Shown piece after piece: positions 42,551-51,230 of a DNA stretch of 64,000 bases. The notes below the pieces were generated by a model. That model was not told the origin of the DNA, made no database searches, and saw nothing but the letters and a program-made list of their open reading frames with translations. The position numbers were made by a program, and so were the translations under genes. The stretch covers positions 1 through 64,000 of the forward strand of contig JAFTAJ010000007.1 in assembly GCA_017458585.1 (NCBI GenBank). The letters are read 5' to 3'. Each line of letters begins with the position of its first letter. Position 1 is the first letter of the stretch. Source of the DNA: Bacteroidaceae bacterium (GTDB lineage: Bacteria > Bacteroidota > Bacteroidia > Bacteroidales > Bacteroidaceae).

Positions 42551-42557
42551 TATAATT

Positions 42558-43727
42558 ATGAAGAAGGCATTATTATTCCTTGTCTTTTGTGCTATGTTTC
42601 TGATTGTTGGCGCACAAAAGCGTGTTTATATCCCCAAGGATTTGCGTGGCATAGACCTTAACGACAGCACCTCCAAGTGGAGCTGGCACAACTCAGTGCA
42701 GACCGACGACGTGGTGTTTTTCTGGGAGGGATCTTTCGGTCACGATCCTGCCAAAGCTCCTAACCTTAAGGGTAAGCCCATGACGTTTGACCTTGACAAT
42801 GTGGTGAGGCGTGTGCAGTATTTCTATGATTTTTATCGCGACAGTCTGCATTTCCTCAGCACTCCCAGCAACGCCGACAGCCTCAAGATGATGGTGATGA
42901 TTAACTATTCACTTGAAGGCACAGCCTATGGCGGTGATTATGATGGTCGCATCGGTGCCCTGTGGGTGGCGCCCAATCGCATACAGGATCGTCATCTCAA
43001 CTGCCTGGCTCATGAGTTGGGCCACTCCTTTCAGCGACAGATAATCTCCGATGGCGCTGGCGAGGCATGGGGTGGCAGCGGTTTCTTTGAGATGGCTTCG
43101 CAGTGGATGCTTTGGCAGGTCAATCCCGACTGGCCAACGGAGGAGAACTATCATCTGCAGGCTTTCCGCAAGGCTACCCACAAAGCATTTCTCTCACCCG
43201 AAAATATCTATCGTTCACCATACGTGCTGGAGTATTGGGCAGAGAAGCATGGGCGTGCCCACATCGCGCAGCTCTTCCGTGAGGGTAAGCGAGGGGAAGA
43301 CCCTGCCATGACTTATATGCGTCTTAACGGACTCACGCAGCAGCAGTTCTGCGACGAACTATTCGATTGCTACAGCCGTCTGCTTAATTTCGATTTCAGT
43401 CATGCCTACAGTCAGACGCGGCGCCATGCTTGTACCTTCAACACTCCGCTCGATACGATTTCTGCAGGTCATTACCGTATCCCTGCCGACTGTCAGCCGG
43501 AGCCGTACGGATTTAATGCCATCAAGATTGGTAAGTCGCAGAAAGCAAAGATAAAAAACATCCGTGCCCCCAAAGGTCACTCTCTGCGCTGGGCGATAGT
43601 TGATGAGCCGACATGTCGGTATCTGCTCGTGATGAACCAACCCGAGCGTCACTCCAGGCTGTCACACCGCAGAGCAGGGACGGATGCCCTCCCCACTATC
43701 AGCTACGAGATAATAGTAGAAGAATAA
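42558..43727 (+). CDS. Secreted zincin-like metalloprotease family protein
   Basis: 389 aa from the ATG at 42558 (the upstream Met at 42543 lacks a signal peptide). Signal peptide (KKALLFLVFCAMFLIVGA). A zinc-peptidase motif HELGHSFQ occurs near residue 158, after NCLAHELGH and before GAGEAWGGSGFFEMASQWM; this resembles the DUF6055 family. A C-terminal beta-sandwich-like part follows. Substrate unknown. It starts 7 bp after ligA and ends at a bidirectional terminator. Confidence 0.75.
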   Translation: MKKALLFLVFCAMFLIVGAQKRVYIPKDLRGIDLNDSTSKWSWHNSVQTDDVVFFWEGSFGHDPAKAPNLKGKPMTFDLDNVVRRVQYFYDFYRDSLHFLSTPSNADSLKMMVMINYSLEGTAYGGDYDGRIGALWVAPNRIQDRHLNCLAHELGHSFQRQIISDGAGEAWGGSGFFEMASQWMLWQVNPDWPTEENYHLQAFRKATHKAFLSPENIYRSPYVLEYWAEKHGRAHIAQLFREGKRGEDPAMTYMRLNGLTQQQFCDELFDCYSRLLNFDFSHAYSQTRRHACTFNTPLDTISAGHYRIPADCQPEPYGFNAIKIGKSQKAKIKNIRAPKGHSLRWAIVDEPTCRYLLVMNQPERHSRLSHRRAGTDALPTISYEIIVEE

Positions 43728-43730
43728 TAG

Positions 43731-43767
43731 CAACAAACCACTTCGGCTGAAGTGGTTTGTTGTTTTA
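43731..43767. terminator. Bidirectional terminator between convergent genes
   Basis: A perfect 14-bp stem CAACAAACCACTTC / GAAGTGGTTTGTTG around the tetraloop GGCT, with T-rich sequence after and A-rich before, serves the zincin gene (plus) and the M48 gene (minus). Confidence 0.93.
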
Positions 43768-43770
43768 TTG

Positions 43771-44688
43771 CTACTTCTTTTTAGTAGTGGTTTTCTTGGT
43801 GGTTGTAGTCTTTTTCTTTGTAGTCGTAGTCTTCTTTTTTGTTGTGGTTGTCTTCTTGGCTACGGGCTGTGGTGCAGGAGGAGTGTAGTACTTGAGTGCT
43901 TCTGGCATCTCCTTCTGTAGTGCAGCGATGCGCTTCTCATCGGAGGGGTGGTCGCTGAAGAACTCGCTCTTCTTATTGCCTCCGAGCTGTGCCATGCGCT
44001 GCCAGAAGGGGATGGCCTGCTGTGGGTCGTAGCCAGCCATGGCAGCGAAGATGAGTCCGAGATGGTCAGCCTCTGTCTCGTTGTCGCGCGAGTATTTGAG
44101 GTTGGCGAAGTTGAATCCTGCACTGGCTACTGAGGTAAGGACGCTGCTGACGGCGCTACTGCCGGTGGCTGTGCCGACCACTGCTCCGCCTATCTTGGTG
44201 GCGTACTGCTGGCGCATCTGCTTGGAGAGTTGCTCTGCAGAGTGCTTGGCTACGGCGTGGGCTATCTCATGGCCGAGGACTATGGCCAGGCTGGCCTCGT
44301 TCTGGGTGACGGGTAGAAGGCCCTCATAAACTACTATCTTGCCGCCGGGCATGCAGAAAGCGTTGACCTGGTTGTCGGCCACGAGGTTAAACTCCCACTG
44401 GAAGTTCTTTATCTCATTGGCGTAGCCGTTGTTGGTGAGAAATGTCTCTACGGCAGTGGCTAGCTTCTGGCCTACGTGCTTAACCAGCATAGTGTTGTTT
44501 TGGTCGGTGGAGGCCTTGGCACCCTTCATGTACTCCTGATACTGCTGGGTACTGAGGCTTAAGATCTGCTCGTCGCTAACGAGCAGGCGTGTCTTGCGCC
44601 CTGTGATGGGCACTGTGTTGGTGGTGCCGCAGGCTACGGTGAGTAGCGTCAGGGCGGCAAAGAAAAGAAGTCTGAATGTCTTTTTCAT
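43771..44688 (-). CDS. M48-family metalloprotease lipoprotein (LoiP/YggG-like)
   Basis: 305 aa. Lipobox LTVAC near residue 20. The HExxH motif is VLGHEIAHAVAKHSAEQL, preceded by NAFCMPGGKIVVYEGLL, with the third zinc ligand in NETEADHLGLIFAAMAGYDP. This is the LoiP/BepA-like group that handles outer-membrane protein quality control. The last 30 residues are a Lys/Thr repeat of 7-residue period (KKTTTTK), encoded by a diverged 21-bp repeat: an unusual basic tail. Confidence 0.92.
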   Translation of the reverse strand: MKKTFRLLFFAALTLLTVACGTTNTVPITGRKTRLLVSDEQILSLSTQQYQEYMKGAKASTDQNNTMLVKHVGQKLATAVETFLTNNGYANEIKNFQWEFNLVADNQVNAFCMPGGKIVVYEGLLPVTQNEASLAIVLGHEIAHAVAKHSAEQLSKQMRQQYATKIGGAVVGTATGSSAVSSVLTSVASAGFNFANLKYSRDNETEADHLGLIFAAMAGYDPQQAIPFWQRMAQLGGNKKSEFFSDHPSDEKRIAALQKEMPEALKYYTPPAPQPVAKKTTTTKKKTTTTKKKTTTTKKTTTKKK

Positions 44689-44748
44689 GTCTTTATATTG
44701 TTATAAGGTTATTATGTCTGTGTGTGTTTCTGGTGGCAAATTTACAGA

Positions 44749-45654
44749 TTATTTATTAAAGTGTAGGTCTTTTATTACTTTTTTTGTGAGTTTGTCGGCT
44801 CCGAGCATGTTTAGGTGGTCGGCGTCGTAGAAATCAGCGGCGGCAAAGGCTGTGTCGGCCCAGTAGTCGTGGTAGCTGATGGACGGGTGGCGACTGAGTA
44901 TGCGCTGAAGGGTGCTGTCGTTGATGGCTATCTGGCGGTCGTAGCAGTGTTGGCGGAACGACGGACTGACGGGCGTGGTTATGAGTATCAGTCTCACTGA
45001 GTGGTTGTCGCACCATGTGGCTATACTGTCGAGCATGGCGGTGTTGAAGGCCAGTGAGTGGGTGTGGCGATAGGTGTTTTCCTCCGCTCGTTGCGGGCCG
45101 TTGTCCTTACCTTGCGTCAGCAGCGAGGTGTGGGCGTAGGTGGTGCCGAAGCCGAGGCTGTCCCACTTGAGTTGTGCCGGGCGCCATAGGCTGGTGAGCT
45201 TTTCTTTGAACGATGCCATGTGCAGGCACTCCAAGCCGTATAGTGAGAGTGGCGAGTGGATGTCGTAGTCCATATAGAGACGGTAGCGCACAGCCCAATA
45301 GTGTAGTCGCGGCTCTGCCTCGAGGTCTTCAAAGAGCGACTGGTAGCTGAAGGGCAGCACCACGGTCTTGAGGTGTGGCAGCGGGTAGTGGGTGAGCTGA
45401 TACCAGTCGTAGCGGTAGGGCTGCGTTGGCTGGGCGAGGTTGAAGGCATGGCTGCCCAGCTGGTTGGGATCGATACCGTAGAAGCAATGGCTGCTGCCCA
45501 GGATGAGTGTCTCCACCTCGGTGGAGTGGGCGAGCATCCACTGATGCTTGTAGCGTGCCGGATTGGGAATGGAACGCACATAAGCTTCTCCTGCCGCTAT
45601 CAGTGTCAGGATGATGAGTGAGAAGATGAGTATTTTATGAATGAAAGGTTTCAA
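44749..45654 (-). CDS. SGNH/DltD-like partner of the MBOAT acyltransferase
   Basis: 301 aa from a TTG three bases after the MBOAT stop; the frame stays open further upstream, but that part is antisense-like translation of the MBOAT gene. One N-terminal membrane segment (ILIFSLIILTLIAAGEAYV). SGNH features: LILGSSHCFYGIDP (block I Ser) and FYDADHLNMLGADKLT (Asp/His block). Such proteins complete O-acylation of envelope polymers together with a DltB-type MBOAT protein, the adjacent gene. Confidence 0.82.
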   Translation of the reverse strand: MKPFIHKILIFSLIILTLIAAGEAYVRSIPNPARYKHQWMLAHSTEVETLILGSSHCFYGIDPNQLGSHAFNLAQPTQPYRYDWYQLTHYPLPHLKTVVLPFSYQSLFEDLEAEPRLHYWAVRYRLYMDYDIHSPLSLYGLECLHMASFKEKLTSLWRPAQLKWDSLGFGTTYAHTSLLTQGKDNGPQRAEENTYRHTHSLAFNTAMLDSIATWCDNHSVRLILITTPVSPSFRQHCYDRQIAINDSTLQRILSRHPSISYHDYWADTAFAAADFYDADHLNMLGADKLTKKVIKDLHFNK

Positions 45655-45656
45655 TG

Positions 45657-47108
45657 TCAGAATTGGAAATAGATGAACTGCACTTGCTGTCCGCCAAACA
45701 TCAGGCAGGCGAGGAATAATATTATATATATGGCGTAGCGCACGCCCTGCAGTCGCCAGATGCCGCGGTCGGCAAACTGGAAGGGATGGGCGTGGTTGCG
45801 TGTAAGCCATTCGATGGTGAACAGCACTACGATGTATAGCAGCGGCATGCGTGACACGGTGGTGGCCAGGCCGCCCTCCATACTGAACATGCGGCCGAAG
45901 TAGCGGAAGCCGTCGCCCACGGTGGGATTGCGGAAGAACACCTGGCTGAGGATGAACACCACTATGGTGATCAGCCAGTTGATGAATGTTGGCAGATATT
46001 TGGTCAGGGGTTTGGTGGTGACGTTGAAGAATCCGTTCCATGTGCCCCAGGCAATGAAGCTCCAGTTGGGGCCGTGCCACAGTCCGCTGAGCATGTAGAG
46101 TACAAAGACGTTGAAGTAGTGTCTGACGGCGCTGCAGCGGCTACCGCCGAGGGGGAAATAGACATAGTCGCGTAGCCAGCTCATCAGAGTCATGTGCCAG
46201 CGGCGCCAGAACTCGCGAATGGTGGTGGCGAAGAATGGCTTGTTGAAGTTGGTGGAGAGGCGTATGCCGAAGAGACGGGCAGTACCGATGGCCATGTCGG
46301 AGTAGCCTGAGAAGTCGCAATATACCTGCACGGTGAAGGCTAGCAGTCCCACCACGAGGTCTGCCGAGCCGAGCCCCTGGTAATTGGCGAAGGCATAGTC
46401 GGCCACGGGGGCGCAGTTGTCGGCGATGAGCATCTTCTTCATCAGTCCCCAGAGGAAGAGGCGCATGCCGTCCACGGCGTCGTCATATACAAATTTGCGT
46501 GTCCTCGAGAACTGCGGCAGCAGATTGGCTCCGCGCTCTATGGGGCCTGCCACGAGCTGGGGGAAGAAGCACACGAAGCTGAGGAAGTGGCGCAGATTGG
46601 CGGCGGGCTTGAGTTGGCCGCGGTAGATGTCCACCACATAGGCGGTGAGCTGGAAGGTGTAGAAGCTGATGCCTATGGGCAGTATGAGGCGTAGGGTGGG
46701 GATGTCGGCGTTGATATGCAGCAGGCTGAACAGCGCGGCCAGATTGTCGGCAAAGAAGTTGAAGTATTTGAACACTCCGAGTATGCCGATATTGATCAGT
46801 ATCGCAGTGAGCAGCCATCCGTAGCCCGGCCGCCGTTTCCTCTCCTTTCTCCCTATCTCCTTACTCCTAATCTCCTTACTCCTTACTCCTAATCTCCTTA
46901 CTCCTTCTCTCCTAATCTTGTTCCCGATATAATAGTTTACCACACAGGTAGCTATCATGAGCAGCAGGAATCGCCAGTCCCACCAGCCGTAGAAGAAGAA
47001 GCTCGCAGCAATAATAAGTGTGTTCTGCCAGCGCAGTGAGCGCAGGCTCCAGTAGAGTGCGAATACTATGGGCAGAAACAGCAGGAAAGCCAGCGAGTTG
47101 AAGAGCAT
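45657..47108 (-). CDS. MBOAT-family O-acyltransferase (DltB/AlgI-like)
   Basis: 483 aa, about ten membrane segments. Family hallmarks: LPIVFALYWSLRSLRW, LPIGISFYTFQLTAYVVDIYRG, FVCFFPQLVAGPIERG, ANFNKPFFATTIREFWRRWHMTLMSWLRDYVYFPLGG-like, and the catalytic His in YMLSGLWHGPNWSFIAWG. It moves acyl groups across the inner membrane. Residues about 65-89 (RREGVRRLGVRSKEIRSKE), in a cytoplasmic-type basic loop, are encoded by a long 7/8-bp array. Confidence 0.93.
   Translation of the reverse strand: MLFNSLAFLLFLPIVFALYWSLRSLRWQNTLIIAASFFFYGWWDWRFLLLMIATCVVNYYIGNKIRREGVRRLGVRSKEIRSKEIGRKERKRRPGYGWLLTAILINIGILGVFKYFNFFADNLAALFSLLHINADIPTLRLILPIGISFYTFQLTAYVVDIYRGQLKPAANLRHFLSFVCFFPQLVAGPIERGANLLPQFSRTRKFVYDDAVDGMRLFLWGLMKKMLIADNCAPVADYAFANYQGLGSADLVVGLLAFTVQVYCDFSGYSDMAIGTARLFGIRLSTNFNKPFFATTIREFWRRWHMTLMSWLRDYVYFPLGGSRCSAVRHYFNVFVLYMLSGLWHGPNWSFIAWGTWNGFFNVTTKPLTKYLPTFINWLITIVVFILSQVFFRNPTVGDGFRYFGRMFSMEGGLATTVSRMPLLYIVVLFTIEWLTRNHAHPFQFADRGIWRLQGVRYAIYIILFLACLMFGGQQVQFIYFQF
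46841..46913. repeat. 7/8-bp word array inside the MBOAT gene (TACTCCT/AATCTCCT type)
   Basis: About ten units alternating TACTCCT, AATCTCCT and TCTCCTT. It encodes an Arg/Lys/Glu-rich loop in frame. Confidence 0.9.
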
Positions 47109-47112
47109 GGTG

Positions 47113-47838
47113 CTATTGTTTGGGCAGGGCTGAGTCGATGGCTTCGTAGGAGAGCTGCGAGAGCGCCTTTATGTTGTCGGCACCTTGTCCCTGCGGCATG
47201 ATGGGGGTATGGATGGTGAGCCGCATGGGGTGGTAGTTGACGAAGTTGAAGCCTTTGGTTCGCGGCAGCACCTGGAAGGAGCCGTCGATGGTGATGGGCG
47301 CCACGGGCATCTGCAGTTCGTCGGCGAGGAAGAAGGCTCCCTTGCTGAAGTGGCGCATCTGGCCGTCGAAGGTGCGTGAGCCTTCGGGAAACACCATCAG
47401 CGACATGCCGCGCTGCAGGGTGCGGCGGGCATCCTTCAGTGTCTGCTTGGCGCCGTGCTGCGAGCCGCGATCCACAAATATGAAGCGTGCGGCCTGGCAG
47501 GCTTGGCCTACGAAGGGAATCTTTTTGAGCGACTTCTTCATCATCCATTTGAAGTTGCGGCGCAGAAAGCCGTAGATGAGGAAGATGTCCATCGCTCCTT
47601 GGTGATTGGCCACAAAGACGTAGGAGGTGTTGTCGGCCAGGTTCTCGCGCCCTTCCACCTTGATGGGCAGCAGCAGCAGTCGGCATGTGAGCCAGCTCCA
47701 TATCTTGCCCGGGTAGTAGCCCCAGAAGCGTGAGCCGCCCAATGCGCAGCCTATGATGGTCACCAGTGCTGTCAGTATGGTGATGACAAGAAATATCGGC
47801 AGAAATATTACCAGTTGGTATATTTTGTAGAAAAACAT
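47113..47838 (-). CDS. plsC: 1-acyl-sn-glycerol-3-phosphate acyltransferase
   Basis: 241 aa. An N-terminal membrane anchor (LVIFLPIFLVITILTALVTIIG) precedes the catalytic NHQGAMD (NHxxxxD), the block FVDRGS, and FPEGSRTFDGQ, then VAPITIDGS. It makes phosphatidic acid from lysophosphatidic acid. It starts the plsC-MBOAT-SGNH set, so it may act on the same acyl supply or simply in lipid synthesis. Confidence 0.93.
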   Translation of the reverse strand: MFFYKIYQLVIFLPIFLVITILTALVTIIGCALGGSRFWGYYPGKIWSWLTCRLLLLPIKVEGRENLADNTSYVFVANHQGAMDIFLIYGFLRRNFKWMMKKSLKKIPFVGQACQAARFIFVDRGSQHGAKQTLKDARRTLQRGMSLMVFPEGSRTFDGQMRHFSKGAFFLADELQMPVAPITIDGSFQVLPRTKGFNFVNYHPMRLTIHTPIMPQGQGADNIKALSQLSYEAIDSALPKQ

Positions 47839-47867
47839 AGTGAATGTGAATGTTTAACTTTCAACTT

Positions 47868-49043
47868 TTAATTTTTAACTTTCAAAGTAATCACACACAC
47901 CTCGCTCCACGCTCCGAAGCGGAAGGGCACGGCGCCGAGTCCGAGGCCTATGCTTACCACAATGCTGCGGTCGCCCTCGTAGTACTGGCCGCCCCATTCC
48001 TTATACACCCATGAGGCGGGGCTCCATCCTGCGAGCTTGAACTGCATGCCGTGGGTGTGTCCGGCGAGGGTGAGCTGTGCGTCGGTCTCGCTCAGCACGT
48101 TGCGGCGCCAGTGGCTGGGATCGTGAGTCATCATTATCTTGAAGTTGGCATTTGTTGGCAGTCCCTTCATGGCTTTGGGAATATCGGCCAGCTGTGGGAA
48201 TGGCGGTTTGCCATCGTTCTCCACTCCGATGAGGGCAATCTGTGCGCTGTCTTTCTCTATTATGGCATTCTCGTTGCGCATCACATGCCAGCCGCACTCT
48301 TTCTCCAGCTTCACCAGCTGCTCTATGTCGGCCAGCTGCTCGTCTCTCTCCGCAAAGTTGCGATAGACGGCGTAGTCGTGGTTGCCCAGGATGGAATACA
48401 CTCCGTAGGGTGCAGTGAGTCTCTTGAGCTGCTGCACGAAGGGTAGTGCCTCTCGCGACTCCAGGTTCACCAGGTCGCCGGTGAAGAGGATGATGTCGCC
48501 CTTCTGCTCCAGCGTCTTGTTGATGAGTTCGCTCACTCGGGCTGTGTCAGCGCCGTAGGTGCCGAGGTGCAGGTCGGAGATGTGTACGATGCGGAATCCG
48601 TCAAACGCCTCCGGCAGCTCTTTGCTGGCGAAGGTGTACTCCTTTACCTCGATGCGTTTGTTACCGATAAAATATGCCATAATAGTGATTATTAAGCTGA
48701 TAGCCGCCAGACCGATGCCAACTCCGGTCATGGTGCGTCTCAGGAAAGAGTTTCTTTTAGTCAGTGTGGCCAGCAGGCCGCCGATGCACAGTCCCAGCTG
48801 TGCGAAACTCACTCCCAGCAACAGGTGGAAGAAGAGGCGTGTCAGCCACTCCGGTCGTCCTGTCTGGAAGCCGCAGGATATGTACCACAGTGTTCCCGCG
48901 GCCAATGTGGCCGTCATGCTCCACAGGACTATGCGCCATCGCCTCATCGCGGGCTTGCGACGGAGGTATCTGAAGTGCAGGTACAGTGCGGGCAGCACCA
49001 GCAGCAACAGCAGTACGGCGGCTATTCTGAGGAAGAAGAACAC
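47868..49043 (-). CDS. Membrane-anchored metallophosphoesterase
   Basis: 391 aa. Four hydrophobic segments (about 1-150), then a calcineurin-like phosphoesterase: DLHLGTYGAD, FTGDLVNLESREALP, YSILGNHDYA, MMTHDP and LAGHTHGMQF. This order of DxH, GDxx, GNHD/E and GHTH is the metal site of YkuE/UDP-diacylglucosamine-hydrolase-like proteins. The role may be lipid or cell-wall-precursor phosphate hydrolysis. It is flanked by word arrays (ATGGTTA type upstream, AACTTTC type downstream). Confidence 0.9.
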   Translation of the reverse strand: MFFFLRIAAVLLLLLVLPALYLHFRYLRRKPAMRRWRIVLWSMTATLAAGTLWYISCGFQTGRPEWLTRLFFHLLLGVSFAQLGLCIGGLLATLTKRNSFLRRTMTGVGIGLAAISLIITIMAYFIGNKRIEVKEYTFASKELPEAFDGFRIVHISDLHLGTYGADTARVSELINKTLEQKGDIILFTGDLVNLESREALPFVQQLKRLTAPYGVYSILGNHDYAVYRNFAERDEQLADIEQLVKLEKECGWHVMRNENAIIEKDSAQIALIGVENDGKPPFPQLADIPKAMKGLPTNANFKIMMTHDPSHWRRNVLSETDAQLTLAGHTHGMQFKLAGWSPASWVYKEWGGQYYEGDRSIVVSIGLGLGAVPFRFGAWSEVCVITLKVKN

Positions 49044-49048
49044 TTTGA

Positions 49049-49076
49049 ATGGTTAATGCTTAATGATTAATGGTTA
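49049..49076. repeat. Heptanucleotide array (ATGGTTA type) at a gene junction
   Basis: Units ATGGTTA, ATGCTTA, ATGATTA, ATGGTTA (28 bp). It contains the stop codon of the MetH-reactivation gene on the minus strand. Confidence 0.85.
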
Positions 49077-49888
49077 ACGAATTTATTCATTTCGTTGGGT
49101 GTCATCTTGCGGCGTTGGGCGTAGTCCTCCGCTTGCTGTGCGTCGATGGGCCCTACGGCGAAGTAGCGGCTCTTGGGGTGAGCTATCATCAGTCCGCTCA
49201 CCGAGGCGTGGGGCCTCATGGCACCGTTCTCGGTCAGGGTGATGCCCATCTCGCTCATGCCTATCAGCTTGTCGAGCAGGAAGTTGAGGCTCTGGTCGGG
49301 CAGCGAGGGGTAGCCTACTGCGGGGCGTATGCCGCTGTTTTTCTCTTGTATCATCTCGCTGATGGTCAGCTGCTCGTCGGCGGCGTAGCCCCAGATGGTG
49401 GTGCGCACCTCCTGGTGCAGTCGGCAGGCGGCTGCCTCGGCCAGTCGGTCGCAGAGCGTCTGTGCCATCATGTGCAGGTAGGCGTCGTGGCCCCATTTGG
49501 CGTCGGGGTCGTAGCCCACCGTGGTGGCAAACACGCCCACCGTGTCTTGGGCGCCCTGCTCGCCCCACGGCTTGACGAAGTCCGCCAGGCATAGGTTGGG
49601 ACCGCCGTCCACTGCGTGTTGCTGCCGCAGGCAGGGTAGGGTTGTGGTCTGCCCTCCAGCGGTGACTAGGACTATGTCGTCGCCCTGTGCCCCTGCGCTG
49701 AAGAGGCCTACGCGCCCCTTGGCTATCGGCTCACCGTTCTCCTCCAGCGTCTGCAACATCTGCATGCCCTCCTCCTTGAGAGCCTTCGCCTCGCCGGAGC
49801 GGGAGGGCACTGCCCATGTGTGGAAGAAGTATGCCCAGTCGATGTAGGGCAACAGCTCCGTGGCGGTATATCGTCGTTCAGTGACCAT
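49067..49888 (-). CDS. Standalone MetH reactivation (AdoMet-binding) domain protein
   Basis: 273 aa. It matches only the C-terminal reactivation domain of cobalamin-dependent methionine synthase: TATELLPYIDWAYFFHTW, VGVFATTVG, LAEAAACRLHQEVRTTIWGYAADE, and the AdoMet site GIRPAVGYPSLPDQSL, then GAMRPHASVSGLMIAHPKSRYFAVG. It should reductively reactivate B12 in a MetH encoded elsewhere. The frame opens at 49930, but the Met at 49888 (MVTERRYTATEL) is preferred; it overlaps pyrC by 11 bp. Confidence 0.9.
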   Translation of the reverse strand: MVTERRYTATELLPYIDWAYFFHTWAVPSRSGEAKALKEEGMQMLQTLEENGEPIAKGRVGLFSAGAQGDDIVLVTAGGQTTTLPCLRQQHAVDGGPNLCLADFVKPWGEQGAQDTVGVFATTVGYDPDAKWGHDAYLHMMAQTLCDRLAEAAACRLHQEVRTTIWGYAADEQLTISEMIQEKNSGIRPAVGYPSLPDQSLNFLLDKLIGMSEMGITLTENGAMRPHASVSGLMIAHPKSRYFAVGPIDAQQAEDYAQRRKMTPNEMNKFVNH

Positions 49889-51203
49889 GACTGAAGAGTA
49901 TCTGTTGTGCGGCCCTCTGTGTGTCGTCAATGCCGTGGGCGTGGTGGTATATCGTGATGCCGTTGCAGATGGTCTGTTCCACCTGCCATCGGGTCTGCCC
50001 TCCGACGTAGGGAGTCCATCCGCACTTGCTTAGCACCTCGCTGTCGCTGATGGTGTGCGGCTCGTCCAGGTGGCGCACTATGGCCATGTCGGCCTTCATG
50101 CCCGGGCGCAGGAAGCCGCGCTTCTGCACCCCGAACAGCTTCGCGGGGTTGTGGCACATCAGCCCTGCCACGCGCTCAATGCTCAGCCATCCCTCGTCGG
50201 CCAGCTGCAGCATCATGACCAGTGAGAACTGCACCGACGGCATGCCCGAGGCGGCCTTCAGTGCGCCGCCCTCCTTGTCGGCCGGCAGGTGAGGGGCGTG
50301 GTCGGTGGCCACGCTGTATATCCTTCCGTCGGCCAGAGCCTGGCGCAGAGCCAGCCTGTCGGCCTCCGTCTTAATGGCGGGGTTGCACTTTATGCGAGCG
50401 CCCAGTCGGGCGTAGTCCTTGTCGCAGAAGGTGAGGTAGCTCACGCATGTCTCGGCCTTCACGTTGCCGCGCGACAGGGAGATAAGTGGTATCTCCTTTC
50501 CCGTCGAAACGTGGGCCACCAGCAGCTGCGTGCCGTGCCTCTCGGCCAGTGCTATGGCCTTGCGTGTGGAGCTGAGGCACACCTCCTCGTCGCGGATGAC
50601 GGAGTGGTATTCCACTCCCACACTCTCACCCTCACACTCACTTCTCACCCTTTCTGCGTTGCGCTCTATCAGTGCCGAGTCCTCGCAGTGTGCCACTATT
50701 GGCAGATGACGCTCAGCCGCCAGGGCGAAGATGCCGTCAAGCGTTTCGTCGTCATCCACCAGCATGTTGCCCGTCGAGGCACCCATAAACAGCTTGATGC
50801 CGGGCACCGATGCGGTGTCGATGGCTTGCAGCTCAGGGGCATTGTCGTTGGTGGCGCCGATGAAGCATCCGTAGTTGACGATGCTCTTCTCTGCCGCCAG
50901 CGCCAGCTTGTCATGCAGAGCCTCTATCGTTGTTGTCTGCGGTGTCGTGTTGGGCATGTCAAAGAATGAGGTCACTCCGCCAGCTGCTGCCGCGCGGCTC
51001 TCGCTGGCCATGTCGCCCTTGTGCGTCATTCCTGGCTCGCGCAGGTGTACGTGCTCGTCAATCACCCCGGGCAGGATGAAAGGCTCGCCCTCCATGGGAG
51101 CCTCGCGCGTCACCGCCACCTCCACGATAGAGTCGCCCTCTGTCGTTACGGAGCCGTAGCGCACGCGCCCCTCGTTGACAATATTTCCGGTGAAAGACCT
51201 CAA
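49878..51203 (-). CDS. pyrC: Dihydroorotase (class I PyrC)
   Basis: 441 aa. Third step of pyrimidine synthesis. Metal ligands are in the HVHLREPG motif (near residue 52), the carbamylated-Lys region GIKLFMGASTGNML, IVAHCED and the late VATDHAPH. Residues about 184-196 (ERVRSECEGESVGVE) are encoded by a 5-unit CACTCTC-type array in a surface loop. The last 11 bp overlap the MetH-reactivation gene. Confidence 0.95.
   Translation of the reverse strand: MRSFTGNIVNEGRVRYGSVTTEGDSIVEVAVTREAPMEGEPFILPGVIDEHVHLREPGMTHKGDMASESRAAAAGGVTSFFDMPNTTPQTTTIEALHDKLALAAEKSIVNYGCFIGATNDNAPELQAIDTASVPGIKLFMGASTGNMLVDDDETLDGIFALAAERHLPIVAHCEDSALIERNAERVRSECEGESVGVEYHSVIRDEEVCLSSTRKAIALAERHGTQLLVAHVSTGKEIPLISLSRGNVKAETCVSYLTFCDKDYARLGARIKCNPAIKTEADRLALRQALADGRIYSVATDHAPHLPADKEGGALKAASGMPSVQFSLVMMLQLADEGWLSIERVAGLMCHNPAKLFGVQKRGFLRPGMKADMAIVRHLDEPHTISDSEVLSKCGWTPYVGGQTRWQVEQTICNGITIYHHAHGIDDTQRAAQQILFSHGH
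50615..50649. repeat. Heptanucleotide array inside pyrC (CTCCCAC/ACTCTCA type)
   Basis: Five 7-bp units, CTCCCAC, ACTCTCA, CCCTCAC, ACTCACT, TCTCACC, in frame. Confidence 0.82.
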
Positions 51204-51230
51204 TTTTCAATCCTTCAATTTTTTAATCCT

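Noticed and set aside
45655-46080. N-terminal 140 codons of the frame containing the SGNH gene
   Set aside because: They lie within the MBOAT gene in another frame and are His/Arg/Pro-rich without motifs; the SGNH protein starts just after the MBOAT stop.
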